A stretch of 48,617 nt of DNA from CADCVW01 sp035644935 (GTDB taxonomy: Bacteria > Pseudomonadota > Alphaproteobacteria > Sphingomonadales > Sphingomonadaceae), in NCBI GenBank assembly GCA_035644935.1, contig DASQNO010000117.1, positions 1-48,617 of the forward strand. The letters are read 5' to 3'. A program made the translations under genes and the position numbers. Positions 8,829-16,418 of this stretch are shown piece by piece. The notes beneath the pieces were generated by a model. That model was not told the DNA's origin. It did not search any database and saw only the letters and a list, made by a program, of their open reading frames with translations. Positions within the stretch are counted from its first letter, which is position 1, and every line of letters starts with the position of its first letter.

Positions 8829-10148
8829 CTAGACCGGTTTCGCGTCCGATCTATCGCCTTTGAGAGCCGCGTCTGTGACGGCTGGGTGACTCTTTAATGA
8901 CAGCGCCTCCCGTGGGCTGGCCGCCGGAGGCAGAGCGACGGTGACGGTGGTGCCGCGTCCGACCTCGCTGCTGAAGCTCAAGCGGCCGCGGTGGCGTTCC
9001 ACGATGTGCTTGACGATGGACAGGCCGAGCCCGGTGCCGCCGGCGGCGCGGCTGCGGCTGGGATCGACGCGGTAGAAGCGTTCGGTGACGCGGGGCAGAT
9101 GTTCGCGCGGAATGCCTTCGCCCTGATCGGCGATGGCGAGGCGGAGCATGTCGTCGTCGTCCACCCGCAGCGTGACGGTGACCGGCGTCCCCGCGCGTCC
9201 GTACTTGAGCGCGTTGGCGAGGAGGTTGTCGACGAGCTGCAGCAATTGCGGGCGGTCGCCGGCCACCGGGGGCAGGCCTTCGGGCGCGTCGATGACGATG
9301 GGGCTGGCGCGTTCCTCGCTGAGATGCCGCTGATCCTCCCGGGCCTGTTCGACCAGCGTCAGCAGGTCGTGCGCGTCGCGAGGGACGCTGAACCGTTCGG
9401 CTTCGATCCGCGACAGCGAGATAAGGTCGTCGACCAGCCGCTGCATGCGCCGCGCCTCCCCGTCCATGATCGTGAGAAAGCGCGCGCGGGTGGCCGCGCC
9501 GGAGTCAGGAAGGGCGTCGCCCGCCGCCCGCGCGTCGATATCCTGCAGCGTTTCGATGAAGCCCAGAACGGTGGCCAGCGGCGTGCGCAGTTCGTGGCTG
9601 GCATTGGCGACGAAATCGGTGCGCATCTTCTCGGCGGCATAGGTGCTCGAGCGGTCCTCCAGCCGGACGAGCCGCGCCCCGTCCGCCAGGCGGGCGATCG
9701 TCATGGTCCAGCGCCGTTCCGCCTCGCCGACGCCGACGAGTTCGGCCGGAGCGGTATCGTCGCCGGGCGCGGCGGGTTCGATCAAGCGTTCCGCGACGAT
9801 CGGGTGCCGAATGGCGAGGCGGACGTCCTCACCCTCGATGCCGGCGCCCAGCACGCTGCGCGCGGCGTCGTTGGCGAGCGCGACCTGCCGGTCGCGAACG
9901 ATGAGCACGGGTTCGGCGAACGCCTCCAGCAGGTTGCGAACGCTGGGGCGGCGCGGCTTGCGTTCCGGTTCCACGGGCGGCGGCGCCGGGGCGGAAGGGC
10001 GCGGGATGCCGAGAAGCGCCGCACCCGCGCCGGCGAACAGCGCCAGCAGGATCGCGGCCGGCGGCGCGCCCAGCGCCAGCGACAGGGCGATCCCGGCGAC
10101 GATCAGCAGCGCGGCGGCGACGAGGCGCGGGGTCGACGGGCGGGTCAT
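8829..10148 (-). CDS. phoR: Phosphate regulon sensor histidine kinase PhoR
   Basis: Membrane histidine kinase that phosphorylates PhoB when phosphate is low. From ATG 10148 it has 439 residues: a hydrophobic hairpin of two membrane segments (about 10-46), a PAS-like domain, the HisKA H-box ASHELRTPLATVLGF, and a HATPase domain with N-box NLLANALKYG, G1 DQGEGIP and G2 GTGLGLSIVKH. The frame is open for 210 codons upstream of 10148, but that part has no domain, runs through the promoter of the divergent gene, and is rejected. The last codons of phoR overlap the Pho box used by pstS. phoR heading the pst operon is the usual alphaproteobacterial order. Confidence 0.95.
   Translation of the reverse strand: MTRPSTPRLVAAALLIVAGIALSLALGAPPAAILLALFAGAGAALLGIPRPSAPAPPPVEPERKPRRPSVRNLLEAFAEPVLIVRDRQVALANDAARSVLGAGIEGEDVRLAIRHPIVAERLIEPAAPGDDTAPAELVGVGEAERRWTMTIARLADGARLVRLEDRSSTYAAEKMRTDFVANASHELRTPLATVLGFIETLQDIDARAAGDALPDSGAATRARFLTIMDGEARRMQRLVDDLISLSRIEAERFSVPRDAHDLLTLVEQAREDQRHLSEERASPIVIDAPEGLPPVAGDRPQLLQLVDNLLANALKYGRAGTPVTVTLRVDDDDMLRLAIADQGEGIPREHLPRVTERFYRVDPSRSRAAGGTGLGLSIVKHIVERHRGRLSFSSEVGRGTTVTVALPPAASPREALSLKSHPAVTDAALKGDRSDAKPV
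8875..8903 (-). promoter_or_regulatory. Pho box (three heptamers) for pstS, inside phoR
   Basis: Read on the minus strand this is CTGTCAT-TAAA-GAGTCAC-CCAG-CCGTCAC: three 7-base direct repeats on a regular 11-base period. The first heptamer matches the PhoB consensus CTGTCAT exactly and the first spacer is A/T-only, as in E. coli Pho boxes. It is 67 bases upstream of the pstS ATG and within codons for the phoR C-terminus. A possible -10 (GATAGA) lies 19 bases beyond the last heptamer. PhoB binding is inferred from the match and the context, not shown. Confidence 0.85.
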
Positions 10149-10259
10149 CTTCGCCCAGCCTAGCGTCCCATAGCGGGCCGCGCCATTGCGCCGCGTCCGC
10201 CTTTGCTTTGCAACGCGGTGACGGCCAGTTAAGGAAAGGCGTGCGAGGAGCGTTTTGCA

Positions 10260-10700
10260 ATGAGCGATCAACAGCCTGAAGAGACTGGCGAGTGCACGCC
10301 GGCCGTGCCCGAGGGCCATGCCGACGGCGTCGGCGCGACCGGTCGCCGTACGGTTCTGGCGCTGGGCGCGATTGCCGCGTCGACGGTTGTGACGATCCGC
10401 CCGGCGCTGGCGCAGACGGCGGGGTCGGTGATGACCTGTTCGATCCCCGTGCCCGCGCCCGAGGCGGGAGGGCAATATATCGCGGCGGACGGCAGTCTGG
10501 TCGCGCCGGGCACGCCGGGGAGTTACGCGCCGTTGCCGCGGCCGATGAGCGGCGAGGACGCGAAGCGGCTGCTGCTGCGCGGGCAGACGCCGCCGGGAAT
10601 GGATAGCCAGCAGGCGCAGGCCTATGCCAACTACATCCGCCGGCTGCAGCAGGGGCAGAGCGGGTTCACCTGCTACGCGTCGCTGCAGATGCCGCGATAG
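10260..10700 (+). CDS. Small exported protein with twin-arginine-like signal, HPr-rel-A locus
   Basis: A 146-residue protein I cannot assign to a family. A Thr/Glu/Pro-rich N-terminal lead of 26 residues is followed by GRRTVLALGAIAAS and a hydrophobic stretch ending in an AxAQ-type cleavage site (PALAQ), which looks like a Tat signal. The mature part is about 95 residues, Pro/Gly/Gln rich, with two Cys (about 60 and 139) that could form a disulfide. A GAGGAG ribosome-binding site precedes ATG 10260. It is divergent from phoR and points into the PqqD-like / kinase / nucleotidyltransferase trio, separated from it by a palindromic pair. An attractive but unproven reading is that it is the protein served by that system. 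Confidence 0.75.
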   Translation: MSDQQPEETGECTPAVPEGHADGVGATGRRTVLALGAIAASTVVTIRPALAQTAGSVMTCSIPVPAPEAGGQYIAADGSLVAPGTPGSYAPLPRPMSGEDAKRLLLRGQTPPGMDSQQAQAYANYIRRLQQGQSGFTCYASLQMPR

Positions 10701-10745
10701 CTGGGTCCCTGCCGGTCGGCCCCGAACGAGTTCGCATCTTCTCGT

Positions 10746-10860
10746 GTCATCCCGGCGAACGCCGGGACCCAAGATCACTCAAGCTTTCGGATGCGCGTGA
10801 TGCTTGGCCTCGCTATCGGGCGGTATCGTGAACTTGGCTCCCGGCGTTCGCCGGGATGAC
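10746..10860. repeat. Paired palindromic repeat (REPIN-like)
   Basis: Arms 10746-10773 and 10833-10860 are inverted copies with core CCCGGCGAACGCCGGG and a 59-base spacer. One arm begins GTCAT and the other ends ATGAC, giving a near-perfect outer closure. It separates the Tat-like protein gene from the PqqD-like gene, whose start codon is seven bases beyond the second arm, so it may affect translation or processing of the trio. Confidence 0.85.
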
Positions 10861-10866
10861 GAGGTC

Positions 10867-11145
10867 GTGAGCGAGCCCGTCTATGCCGCCGACGATCCCG
10901 CCGGGCGGATATCTGTAGCTTTGGAAAGCCTGGTCGCGATTTATCACGCGCGCTCGGGCGCGACGCACCTGCTGGCGCCGCCTGCGCCCGAGATACTGGA
11001 GGCGCTAGCCGCCGGTCCCGCCGACATCGGGACGATCCTGGAGCGGCTGCGCGCCACGCATGACCTGAGCGGCGAAGACGCGCGCGCGGCGATCGCGGCG
11101 CGGCTGGACGAGCTGGAGGCGAGCGGGCTCGTCTGGCGCGCGTGA
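10867..11145 (+). CDS. PqqD-family peptide-binding protein, HPr-rel-A system
   Basis: A 92-residue protein of the PqqD type, whose characterised members bind a precursor peptide and present it to a modifying enzyme. The order of motifs fits: VYxxDDPAGRISVALESLVAIYHARSG, then LLAPPAPEILEAL, and a C-terminal winged-helix-like tail ending LEASGLVWRA. I chose GTG 10867; an ATG at 10804 would start translation inside the palindromic repeat and adds residues unlike PqqD. Its stop overlaps the start of the kinase gene as GTGA, so the two are translationally coupled. Function in this branch is inferred from family and from the fixed company of the next two genes; the true peptide partner is unknown. 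Confidence 0.82.
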   Translation: MSEPVYAADDPAGRISVALESLVAIYHARSGATHLLAPPAPEILEALAAGPADIGTILERLRATHDLSGEDARAAIAARLDELEASGLVWRA

Positions 11146-11993
11146 GGCACGAAACGCGCCTCCGGATCGGGCCGGTGGGGTTTCGGGTTGCATCCGACTG
11201 GCCGGGGCCGGTAGCGGCGCTTCGCCGGTTGTACAGCGGTTATCCGGAGCCCGAGGACGGCGTCGCCGACTTCACCGTGCGGCTCGAGGCGGAGCGGCCG
11301 TGGCGCCGCTTCGTTCGCCCGCAAGTTGCGATCCGGGGCGATTACATGCTGCCGGAGGCGCTGCCCGTCCGGCTGGAACACGGGCTGCTCGCCGCCGAGA
11401 TGGGCATGAACCTGCAGATGGCGCTGGGGCACCGGCGGCACCTGCTGCTGCACGCCGCCAGCGTCGAGCGGGACGGCCAAGCGCTGCTGATGACGGGCGT
11501 GTCGGGGGCGGGGAAGTCGACGCTGGCAATGCTGCTCGGCGAGCGCGGCTGGCGGTTGATGGGCGACGAGTTCGCGCTGCTCGACCTGCGCGACAGATCG
11601 CTGCACCCGTTTCCGCGCGCGATCAGCCTCAAGAACGCGGCGGTGGCGCTCGCGCCCGACCCGGCGCGGCTGGGATCGTTGCTGGCCGGAACGCCCAAGG
11701 GCGATGTCCGCCACTTCCGACCGAACGCGGACGCGATCGCGCGCATGGGCGAGGCGGCGGCGCCCAGGCTGATCCTGTTCCCGCGCTTCGGGCACCCGCA
11801 AGCGGTGCGGGAGGTGGGGGCGGCGGAGGTGTTCATGCGGCTGACGCAGGCGTCGACCAACTATGTCGCGCTGGGCCGCGCCGGGTTCGACGCGCTGACG
11901 CGGCTTGTGCGCGAGGTGCCTGCGCGGGCGGTGGACTACGCCGACACGGCGGGCGGAATCGCGCTCGTCGAGCGGTTGTGGGGGGAGGTATGA
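11142..11993 (+). CDS. HprK-related kinase A
   Basis: A 283-residue protein related to the kinase domain of HPr kinase/phosphorylase but lacking its partner HPr. Walker A GVSGAGKST is at residues 119-127, followed by GDEFALLDL (141-149), equivalent to the acidic region after the P-loop in HprK. The N-terminal 110 residues are a separate beta-rich part. In HPr-rel-A systems it always sits between a PqqD-like gene and a nucleotidyltransferase, exactly as here. It starts with GTG overlapping the previous stop and ends overlapping the next ATG. What it phosphorylates is not known; a serine in a bound peptide or protein is a reasonable guess only. Confidence 0.85.
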   Translation: MRHETRLRIGPVGFRVASDWPGPVAALRRLYSGYPEPEDGVADFTVRLEAERPWRRFVRPQVAIRGDYMLPEALPVRLEHGLLAAEMGMNLQMALGHRRHLLLHAASVERDGQALLMTGVSGAGKSTLAMLLGERGWRLMGDEFALLDLRDRSLHPFPRAISLKNAAVALAPDPARLGSLLAGTPKGDVRHFRPNADAIARMGEAAAPRLILFPRFGHPQAVREVGAAEVFMRLTQASTNYVALGRAGFDALTRLVREVPARAVDYADTAGGIALVERLWGEV

Positions 11994-13051
11994 TCGAGCG
12001 TACCCCGGCGAAGGCCGGGGTCCAGCATCGTGGCCACGGAATTGGACCCCGGCCTTCGCCGGGGTACGCCATGGTCCAGGCGCTCAACCATACGCGGCTT
12101 CCGGAGGACGCAGAGGGTTGGAACGCGCTGATCGCGACTGCGCGGGCGGAGCTTCTGTTGGGGAGTCTCGCGTACCGGCTGGAGGGAGTGGACGTGCCGC
12201 CGCGAGTAGCGCTGATCCTGGCCGACGCGCGCGCCAATGCGGAGCAGGGTCAGGTCGCGGCCCTCTGGGAAGCGGAAATGGCGCGGCGGGCGCTGGCGCC
12301 GGTCGGGTGCCCGGTCGTGCTGCTCAAGGGCACGGCCTATGCCGCCGCGGCCTTGGACGCGGGGCGGGGGCGGAGCATCGGCGACCTCGACATATTGGTG
12401 CCGCGCGAGGTGCTAGCCGACGCGGAAGCGGCGCTGCTCCGCGCCGGGTGGGAGTGGGTCAAGCCGGACCCGTATGACGACGCCTATTATCGCGAGCACA
12501 TGCACGAGCTGCCGCCGCTGATTCACCGGACACGGGACAAGATGATCGACGTGCACCACACGATCCTGCCGCTGACCGCCAACACCGGCCGTCGCGTGCG
12601 GCCGGATGCGGCGCTGCTGGTGGAGCGGAGCGTCTCGCTGCCGAACGGGCTGCGCGTGCTGGCACCCGCCGACATGGTCGTTCACGCGAGCGCGCATCTG
12701 TTCGCGGATGGGGACCTGGCGGGGGGACTGCGCAATCTTTGGGATATTCACCAGCTGCTGAAGGAATTCGGCGGTCGCCCTGACTTCGGCGAAGAGGTCC
12801 GCGCCGCCGCAGTAGCGCATGGGCTGGAGCCTGCAGTGGCGCGTGCGCGCCGGCTGGCGGCGCACCTGTTCGGGCGCGGCGCGCGGCTGGAGCGCGGGGA
12901 CCGGCTGGCCGTCCGGCGCCTGCTGGCCCGGGACGGTTGGGGGCGGGAGACGCGACCCGCGACGCGGCTGGCTTTCTATGTTCGCTCGCACTGGTTGCGC
13001 ATGCCGCCGGGCATGCTGGCCCGGCATTTGTGGACAAAGGCGCGGCGTTAG
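11990..13051 (+). CDS. Nucleotidyltransferase-family protein, HPr-rel-A system, with repeat-derived N-terminus
   Basis: A 353-residue protein of the nucleotidyltransferase family PF14907 type. The catalytic pattern is LLKGTAYA (Lys at about 113) followed by GRSIGDLDILV with the paired Asp at 132 and 134. A HxxDVHHTIL-like helix and a histidine-rich middle follow. The best-supported start is ATG 11990, which overlaps the kinase stop (ATGA) behind a GGGGAGG ribosome-binding site. In that case residues about 4-27 are encoded by a paired palindromic repeat (12001-12066) that sits in frame without a stop. An alternative ATG at 12071, directly after the repeat, would remove it but has no good ribosome-binding site of its own. 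Confidence 0.82.
   Translation: MIERTPAKAGVQHRGHGIGPRPSPGYAMVQALNHTRLPEDAEGWNALIATARAELLLGSLAYRLEGVDVPPRVALILADARANAEQGQVAALWEAEMARRALAPVGCPVVLLKGTAYAAAALDAGRGRSIGDLDILVPREVLADAEAALLRAGWEWVKPDPYDDAYYREHMHELPPLIHRTRDKMIDVHHTILPLTANTGRRVRPDAALLVERSVSLPNGLRVLAPADMVVHASAHLFADGDLAGGLRNLWDIHQLLKEFGGRPDFGEEVRAAAVAHGLEPAVARARRLAAHLFGRGARLERGDRLAVRRLLARDGWGRETRPATRLAFYVRSHWLRMPPGMLARHLWTKARR
12001..12066. repeat. Paired palindromic repeat (REPIN-like) inside a coding region
   Basis: Perfect 24-base inverted arms, 12001-12024 and 12043-12066, with an 18-base spacer and core CCCCGGCGAAGGCCGGGG. It is the tightest copy in the window. It starts eight bases after the coupled ATG (11990-11992) of the nucleotidyltransferase gene and is read in frame as about 22 residues. 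Its 66-base length is a multiple of three, so insertion need not shift the frame. Confidence 0.88.
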
Positions 13052-13104
13052 ATCGCGGGCCAAGCTATAGAATCCGCAACCTTTCCGTGCTTAAGCCCCG
13101 TGCC

Positions 13105-14472
13105 ATGACCCGCCGCCCGTTCGCCGCCATCATCCTTGCCGCAGGCAAGGGCACGCGTATGAAGTCCGACCGGCACAAGGTGCTGCACCCGATCGCCGGG
13201 CGCGCGATGCTGGACCACCTGCTGGAAAGCGTCGACGCGCTCGGCCCTGCGCGCAAGATCGTGGTCGTGGGCGCTGGGCGCGAGCAGGTGGAGCCGGTGG
13301 TCGCGGCGCGCGGCGGCGAGGTGGTGGTGCAGGACCCGCAGCTCGGCACGGCCCACGCGGTGCAACAGGCGGAGGCGCTGCTCGCGGGCTTCGATGGCGA
13401 CGTGCTGATCCTCTACGGCGACGTGCCGCTGGTGGAGCGCGAGACGATGGCGCGGATGCTGGAGCGGCTGGGCGCGGACGACGCGCCCGCGGCCGTGGTG
13501 CTTGGGTTCCGGCCAACTGATGCCGCGGCGTACGGGCGCATCATCGCGGACGGCGGCGTCATCGCCAAGATGGTCGAGTTCAAGGATGCGTCGCCCGACG
13601 AGCGCGCGGTGAACCTGTGCAACAGCGGCCTGATGGCGGTGCGCGCGCCCGAGCTTTTCGCGTTGCTGGGACGGGTCGGCAACGACAATGCGGCGGGCGA
13701 GTATTATCTGCCCGACGTCGTCATGCTCGCGGCCGCCGACGGGCGTGCGTCGGCGGTGATCGAGACGGACGTTTGGGAAGTCGCCGGCGTTAACAGCCGC
13801 GCCGAGATGGCGCTTGTCGAGGCCGAATGGCAGCGGCGGCGGCGCATCCGGGCGATGGCGGAGGGCGCCACGCTGGTGGCGCCGGACACGGTCTGGTTCG
13901 CGCATGACACGGCCGTGGGCCGCGACGTGCTGATCGAGCCCAACGTCGTGTTCGGACCAGGCGTTACGGTGGCCGACGGCGCGACGATCCGGGCGTTCAG
14001 CCATCTGGAGGGCGCAACCATCGGCCCGCGCGCGGAGATCGGGCCGTATGCGCGGCTTCGGCCGGGCGCCGATATCGGAGAGCGGGCCAAGGTCGGTAAC
14101 TTCGTCGAGATCAAGAAGTCGCGGCTGGGCGCTGAGGCCAAGGCCAGCCACTTGACCTATCTGGGGGATGCGGATGTCGGCGCGAACGCCAACGTCGGCG
14201 CGGGCACGATCAGCTGCAACTACGACGGCTTTTTCAAGTACCGTACGGTGATCGGCGAAGGCGCGTTCATTGGGTCCAACAGCGCGCTGGTGGCGCCCGT
14301 GACGATCGGCGCGGGCGCGATCGTCGCGGCGGGATCGGTGGTGACGCGGGACGTCGAGGCGGATGCGCTGGCGCTGGCGCGGGGCAAGCAGGACGTGAAG
14401 CCTGGATGGGCGAAGCGGTTCCGCGAGGCGATGACCGCGCGCAAGAATGAGCAACAGAACCGTTCGTCCTGA
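13105..14472 (+). CDS. glmU: Bifunctional GlmU (GlcN-1-P acetyltransferase / GlcNAc-1-P uridyltransferase)
   Basis: Makes UDP-GlcNAc for peptidoglycan and lipopolysaccharide. The N-terminal pyrophosphorylase half carries ILAAGKGTRM (about 10-19) and the YGDVPLV and GEYYLPD motifs. The C-terminal half is a left-handed beta-helix acetyltransferase with hexapeptide repeats and GNFVEIKKSRLGxxxKxxHLTYLGDA. It has 455 residues from ATG 13105; an upstream in-frame extension to 12937 overlaps the previous gene and is rejected. The last four codons and the stop come from a palindromic repeat (14460-14534), so the C-terminus ends NRSS. glmS follows in the same direction. Confidence 0.96.
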   Translation: MTRRPFAAIILAAGKGTRMKSDRHKVLHPIAGRAMLDHLLESVDALGPARKIVVVGAGREQVEPVVAARGGEVVVQDPQLGTAHAVQQAEALLAGFDGDVLILYGDVPLVERETMARMLERLGADDAPAAVVLGFRPTDAAAYGRIIADGGVIAKMVEFKDASPDERAVNLCNSGLMAVRAPELFALLGRVGNDNAAGEYYLPDVVMLAAADGRASAVIETDVWEVAGVNSRAEMALVEAEWQRRRRIRAMAEGATLVAPDTVWFAHDTAVGRDVLIEPNVVFGPGVTVADGATIRAFSHLEGATIGPRAEIGPYARLRPGADIGERAKVGNFVEIKKSRLGAEAKASHLTYLGDADVGANANVGAGTISCNYDGFFKYRTVIGEGAFIGSNSALVAPVTIGAGAIVAAGSVVTRDVEADALALARGKQDVKPGWAKRFREAMTARKNEQQNRSS

Positions 14473-14534
14473 GCCTCTCGAAGGACTTCCCTTTCCTGCA
14501 AAGGCGAGGGCTTCGACAAGCTCAGCCCGAACGG
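14460..14534. repeat. Second class of inverted repeat, between glmU and glmS
   Basis: Arm 14460-14486 (CCGTTCGTCCTGAGC... CGAAGGAC) and arm 14509-14534 (GGGCTTCGACAAGCTCAGC...) are imperfect inverted copies ending in CCGTTCG and CGAACGG. This TTCGACAAGCTCAGC motif is a very common intergenic repeat in sphingomonads. It differs from the CCCGGCG class seen elsewhere in the window. The glmU stop codon lies within its first arm and glmS begins 17 bases after it. Confidence 0.85.
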
Positions 14535-14551
14535 ATTGGGAGTAGAAGCGT

Positions 14552-16387
14552 ATGTGCGGAATTATCGGGATCGTCGGGCGTGGGCAGGCGGCGGGGCGCT
14601 TGCTCGAAGGGCTGCGGCGGCTGGAGTATCGCGGCTATGATTCCGCGGGGCTCTGCACCGCCGTGGACGGCAAGCTGGAGCGGCGGCGCGCGCAGGGCAA
14701 GCTCGACAATCTGGCGCGCGTCGTCGCGGCCGATCCGCTGCCGGGCGTTGTCGGCATCGCGCACACGCGCTGGGCGACGCACGGCGCGCCGACGGTCGAC
14801 AACGCGCATCCGCACGCGACCGCCGAGATCGCGATCGTGCACAACGGCATCATCGAGAACTTCAAGGCGCTGCGCGACGAGCTTTCCGCGGGCGGGCGCG
14901 TGTTCCAGAGCCAGACGGACAGCGAAGTCGTCGCGCACCTGATCAGCCGCGAAGTCGAGATGGGCTGCGAACCGCCCGAAGCCGTGCGTCGGTCATTGAA
15001 GCGGCTGCACGGTGCGTTCAGCCTTGCCATCCTGGCGCGGGGTTGGCCCGACATGCTGATCGGCGCGCGGCTGGGGTCGCCGCTGGTGATCGGCTACGGC
15101 GAGGGCGAGGACGAAGGCGAGACCTATCTGGGGTCGGACGCGCTGGCGCTGGCGCCGCTGACGCAGCGCATCACCTATCTGGAAGAAGGCGACTGGGTCG
15201 TCATCACGCCGACGACGATGCAGATCTACAATGGGGAAGATCGCCCGGTCGAGCGGCCGATCGTCAGTTCGGGCGCCAGCGGCGCGGCGATCGACAAGGG
15301 CAACCACGCCCATTTCATGCAGAAGGAAATTTTCGAGCAACCGATCGTGGTCGCCCAGACGCTGGGATCATACCTCCGCCCGCTGGAAGGCCGCGTCGCG
15401 CTGCCAATCCCCGACTTCGACCTCGCGGACATCAAGCGCGTGACGGTCGTCGCCTGCGGCACCAGCTTCTATGCCGGGATGGTCGCCAAATACTGGATCG
15501 AACAGTTCGCGCGCGTGCCCGTCGACCTCGATGTCGCGTCCGAGTACCGCTACCGCGCGCCGATCCTGGAGCCGGGCGGGCTGGCGCTGTTCATCAGCCA
15601 ATCGGGCGAGACGGCGGACACGCTGGCGGCACTGCGCCACAGCCGCGCCGAGGGGCAGAAGATCGCGGTGGTGGTCAACGTGCCGACGAGTTCGATGGCG
15701 CGCGAGGCGGATCTGCTGCTGCCGACGCATGCCGGGCCGGAGATCGGCGTTGCGTCCACCAAGGCGTTCACCTGCCAGCTGGCGGTGCTCGCCGCGCTGG
15801 CCGCCAACCTGGCGCGCGCCAAGGGACGCTTGAGCGAGGATGAGGAGCGCGAGATCGTCCGCCATCTGGCTGAAGCTCCTGCGGCAATGAACGCCGCGCT
15901 GGCCCATGACGAGGATATCGCCGCGATCGCGCCGATCATCGCGGCCGCGCGCGACGTTCTGTACCTGGGCCGGGGGCCTGATTACCCGATGGCGCTGGAA
16001 GGCGCGCTGAAGCTCAAGGAAATCAGCTACATCCACGCCGAAGGCTATGCCGCGGGCGAGATGAAGCACGGGCCGATCGCGCTGATCGACGAGCATGTGC
16101 CGGTGATCGTGCTCGCCCCGTCGGGGCCGCTGTTCGAAAAGACCGTGTCCAACATGCAAGAAGTCCAGGCGCGGGGCGGCAAGGTGATCCTGATTTCGGA
16201 CGCCGAAGGTATCGCGCAGGCCGGCGAGGGTACGGTCGCGACGATCGAGATGCCCGTGGTCCACCCGCTGATCGCGCCCCTGGTCTACGCGGTGCCGGTG
16301 CAATTGCTCGCCTATCATGTCGCGGTGGCCAAGGGCACCGACGTCGATCAGCCGCGCAACCTGGCGAAGTCGGTGACCGTGGAATAA
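14552..16387 (+). CDS. glmS: Glutamine-fructose-6-phosphate aminotransferase (isomerising) GlmS
   Basis: Makes glucosamine-6-phosphate from fructose-6-phosphate and glutamine, the first step of UDP-GlcNAc synthesis. It has 611 residues. The nucleophile is Cys2 in MCGIIGIVG, followed by the glutaminase motif ILEGLRRLEYRGYDSAG-like region (about 19-34). Two SIS domains follow, containing CGTSFYAG, SQSGETADT and the C-terminal KSVTVE. A GGGAG sequence lies ahead of ATG 14552. It follows glmU, giving an amino-sugar pair. No glmS ribozyme is seen upstream. Confidence 0.97.
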   Translation: MCGIIGIVGRGQAAGRLLEGLRRLEYRGYDSAGLCTAVDGKLERRRAQGKLDNLARVVAADPLPGVVGIAHTRWATHGAPTVDNAHPHATAEIAIVHNGIIENFKALRDELSAGGRVFQSQTDSEVVAHLISREVEMGCEPPEAVRRSLKRLHGAFSLAILARGWPDMLIGARLGSPLVIGYGEGEDEGETYLGSDALALAPLTQRITYLEEGDWVVITPTTMQIYNGEDRPVERPIVSSGASGAAIDKGNHAHFMQKEIFEQPIVVAQTLGSYLRPLEGRVALPIPDFDLADIKRVTVVACGTSFYAGMVAKYWIEQFARVPVDLDVASEYRYRAPILEPGGLALFISQSGETADTLAALRHSRAEGQKIAVVVNVPTSSMAREADLLLPTHAGPEIGVASTKAFTCQLAVLAALAANLARAKGRLSEDEEREIVRHLAEAPAAMNAALAHDEDIAAIAPIIAAARDVLYLGRGPDYPMALEGALKLKEISYIHAEGYAAGEMKHGPIALIDEHVPVIVLAPSGPLFEKTVSNMQEVQARGGKVILISDAEGIAQAGEGTVATIEMPVVHPLIAPLVYAVPVQLLAYHVAVAKGTDVDQPRNLAKSVTVE

Positions 16388-16418
16388 GCGCGACGATCAC
16401 GACTACGTTGAGCGCCTC

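Noticed and set aside
10149..10259. Pho box ahead of phoR
   Set aside because: I found no CTGTCAT-like pair on the 11-base period in the phoR upstream region; only the copy inside phoR is convincing.
10149..10778. In-frame 210-codon extension upstream of phoR
   Set aside because: It overlaps the divergent gene on the opposite strand, has no domain, and ATG 10148 with the membrane segments gives a normal PhoR.
12937..13104. In-frame extension of glmU into the upstream gene
   Set aside because: The sequence overlaps the nucleotidyltransferase coding region in another frame; ATG 13105 begins the known GlmU N-terminus.
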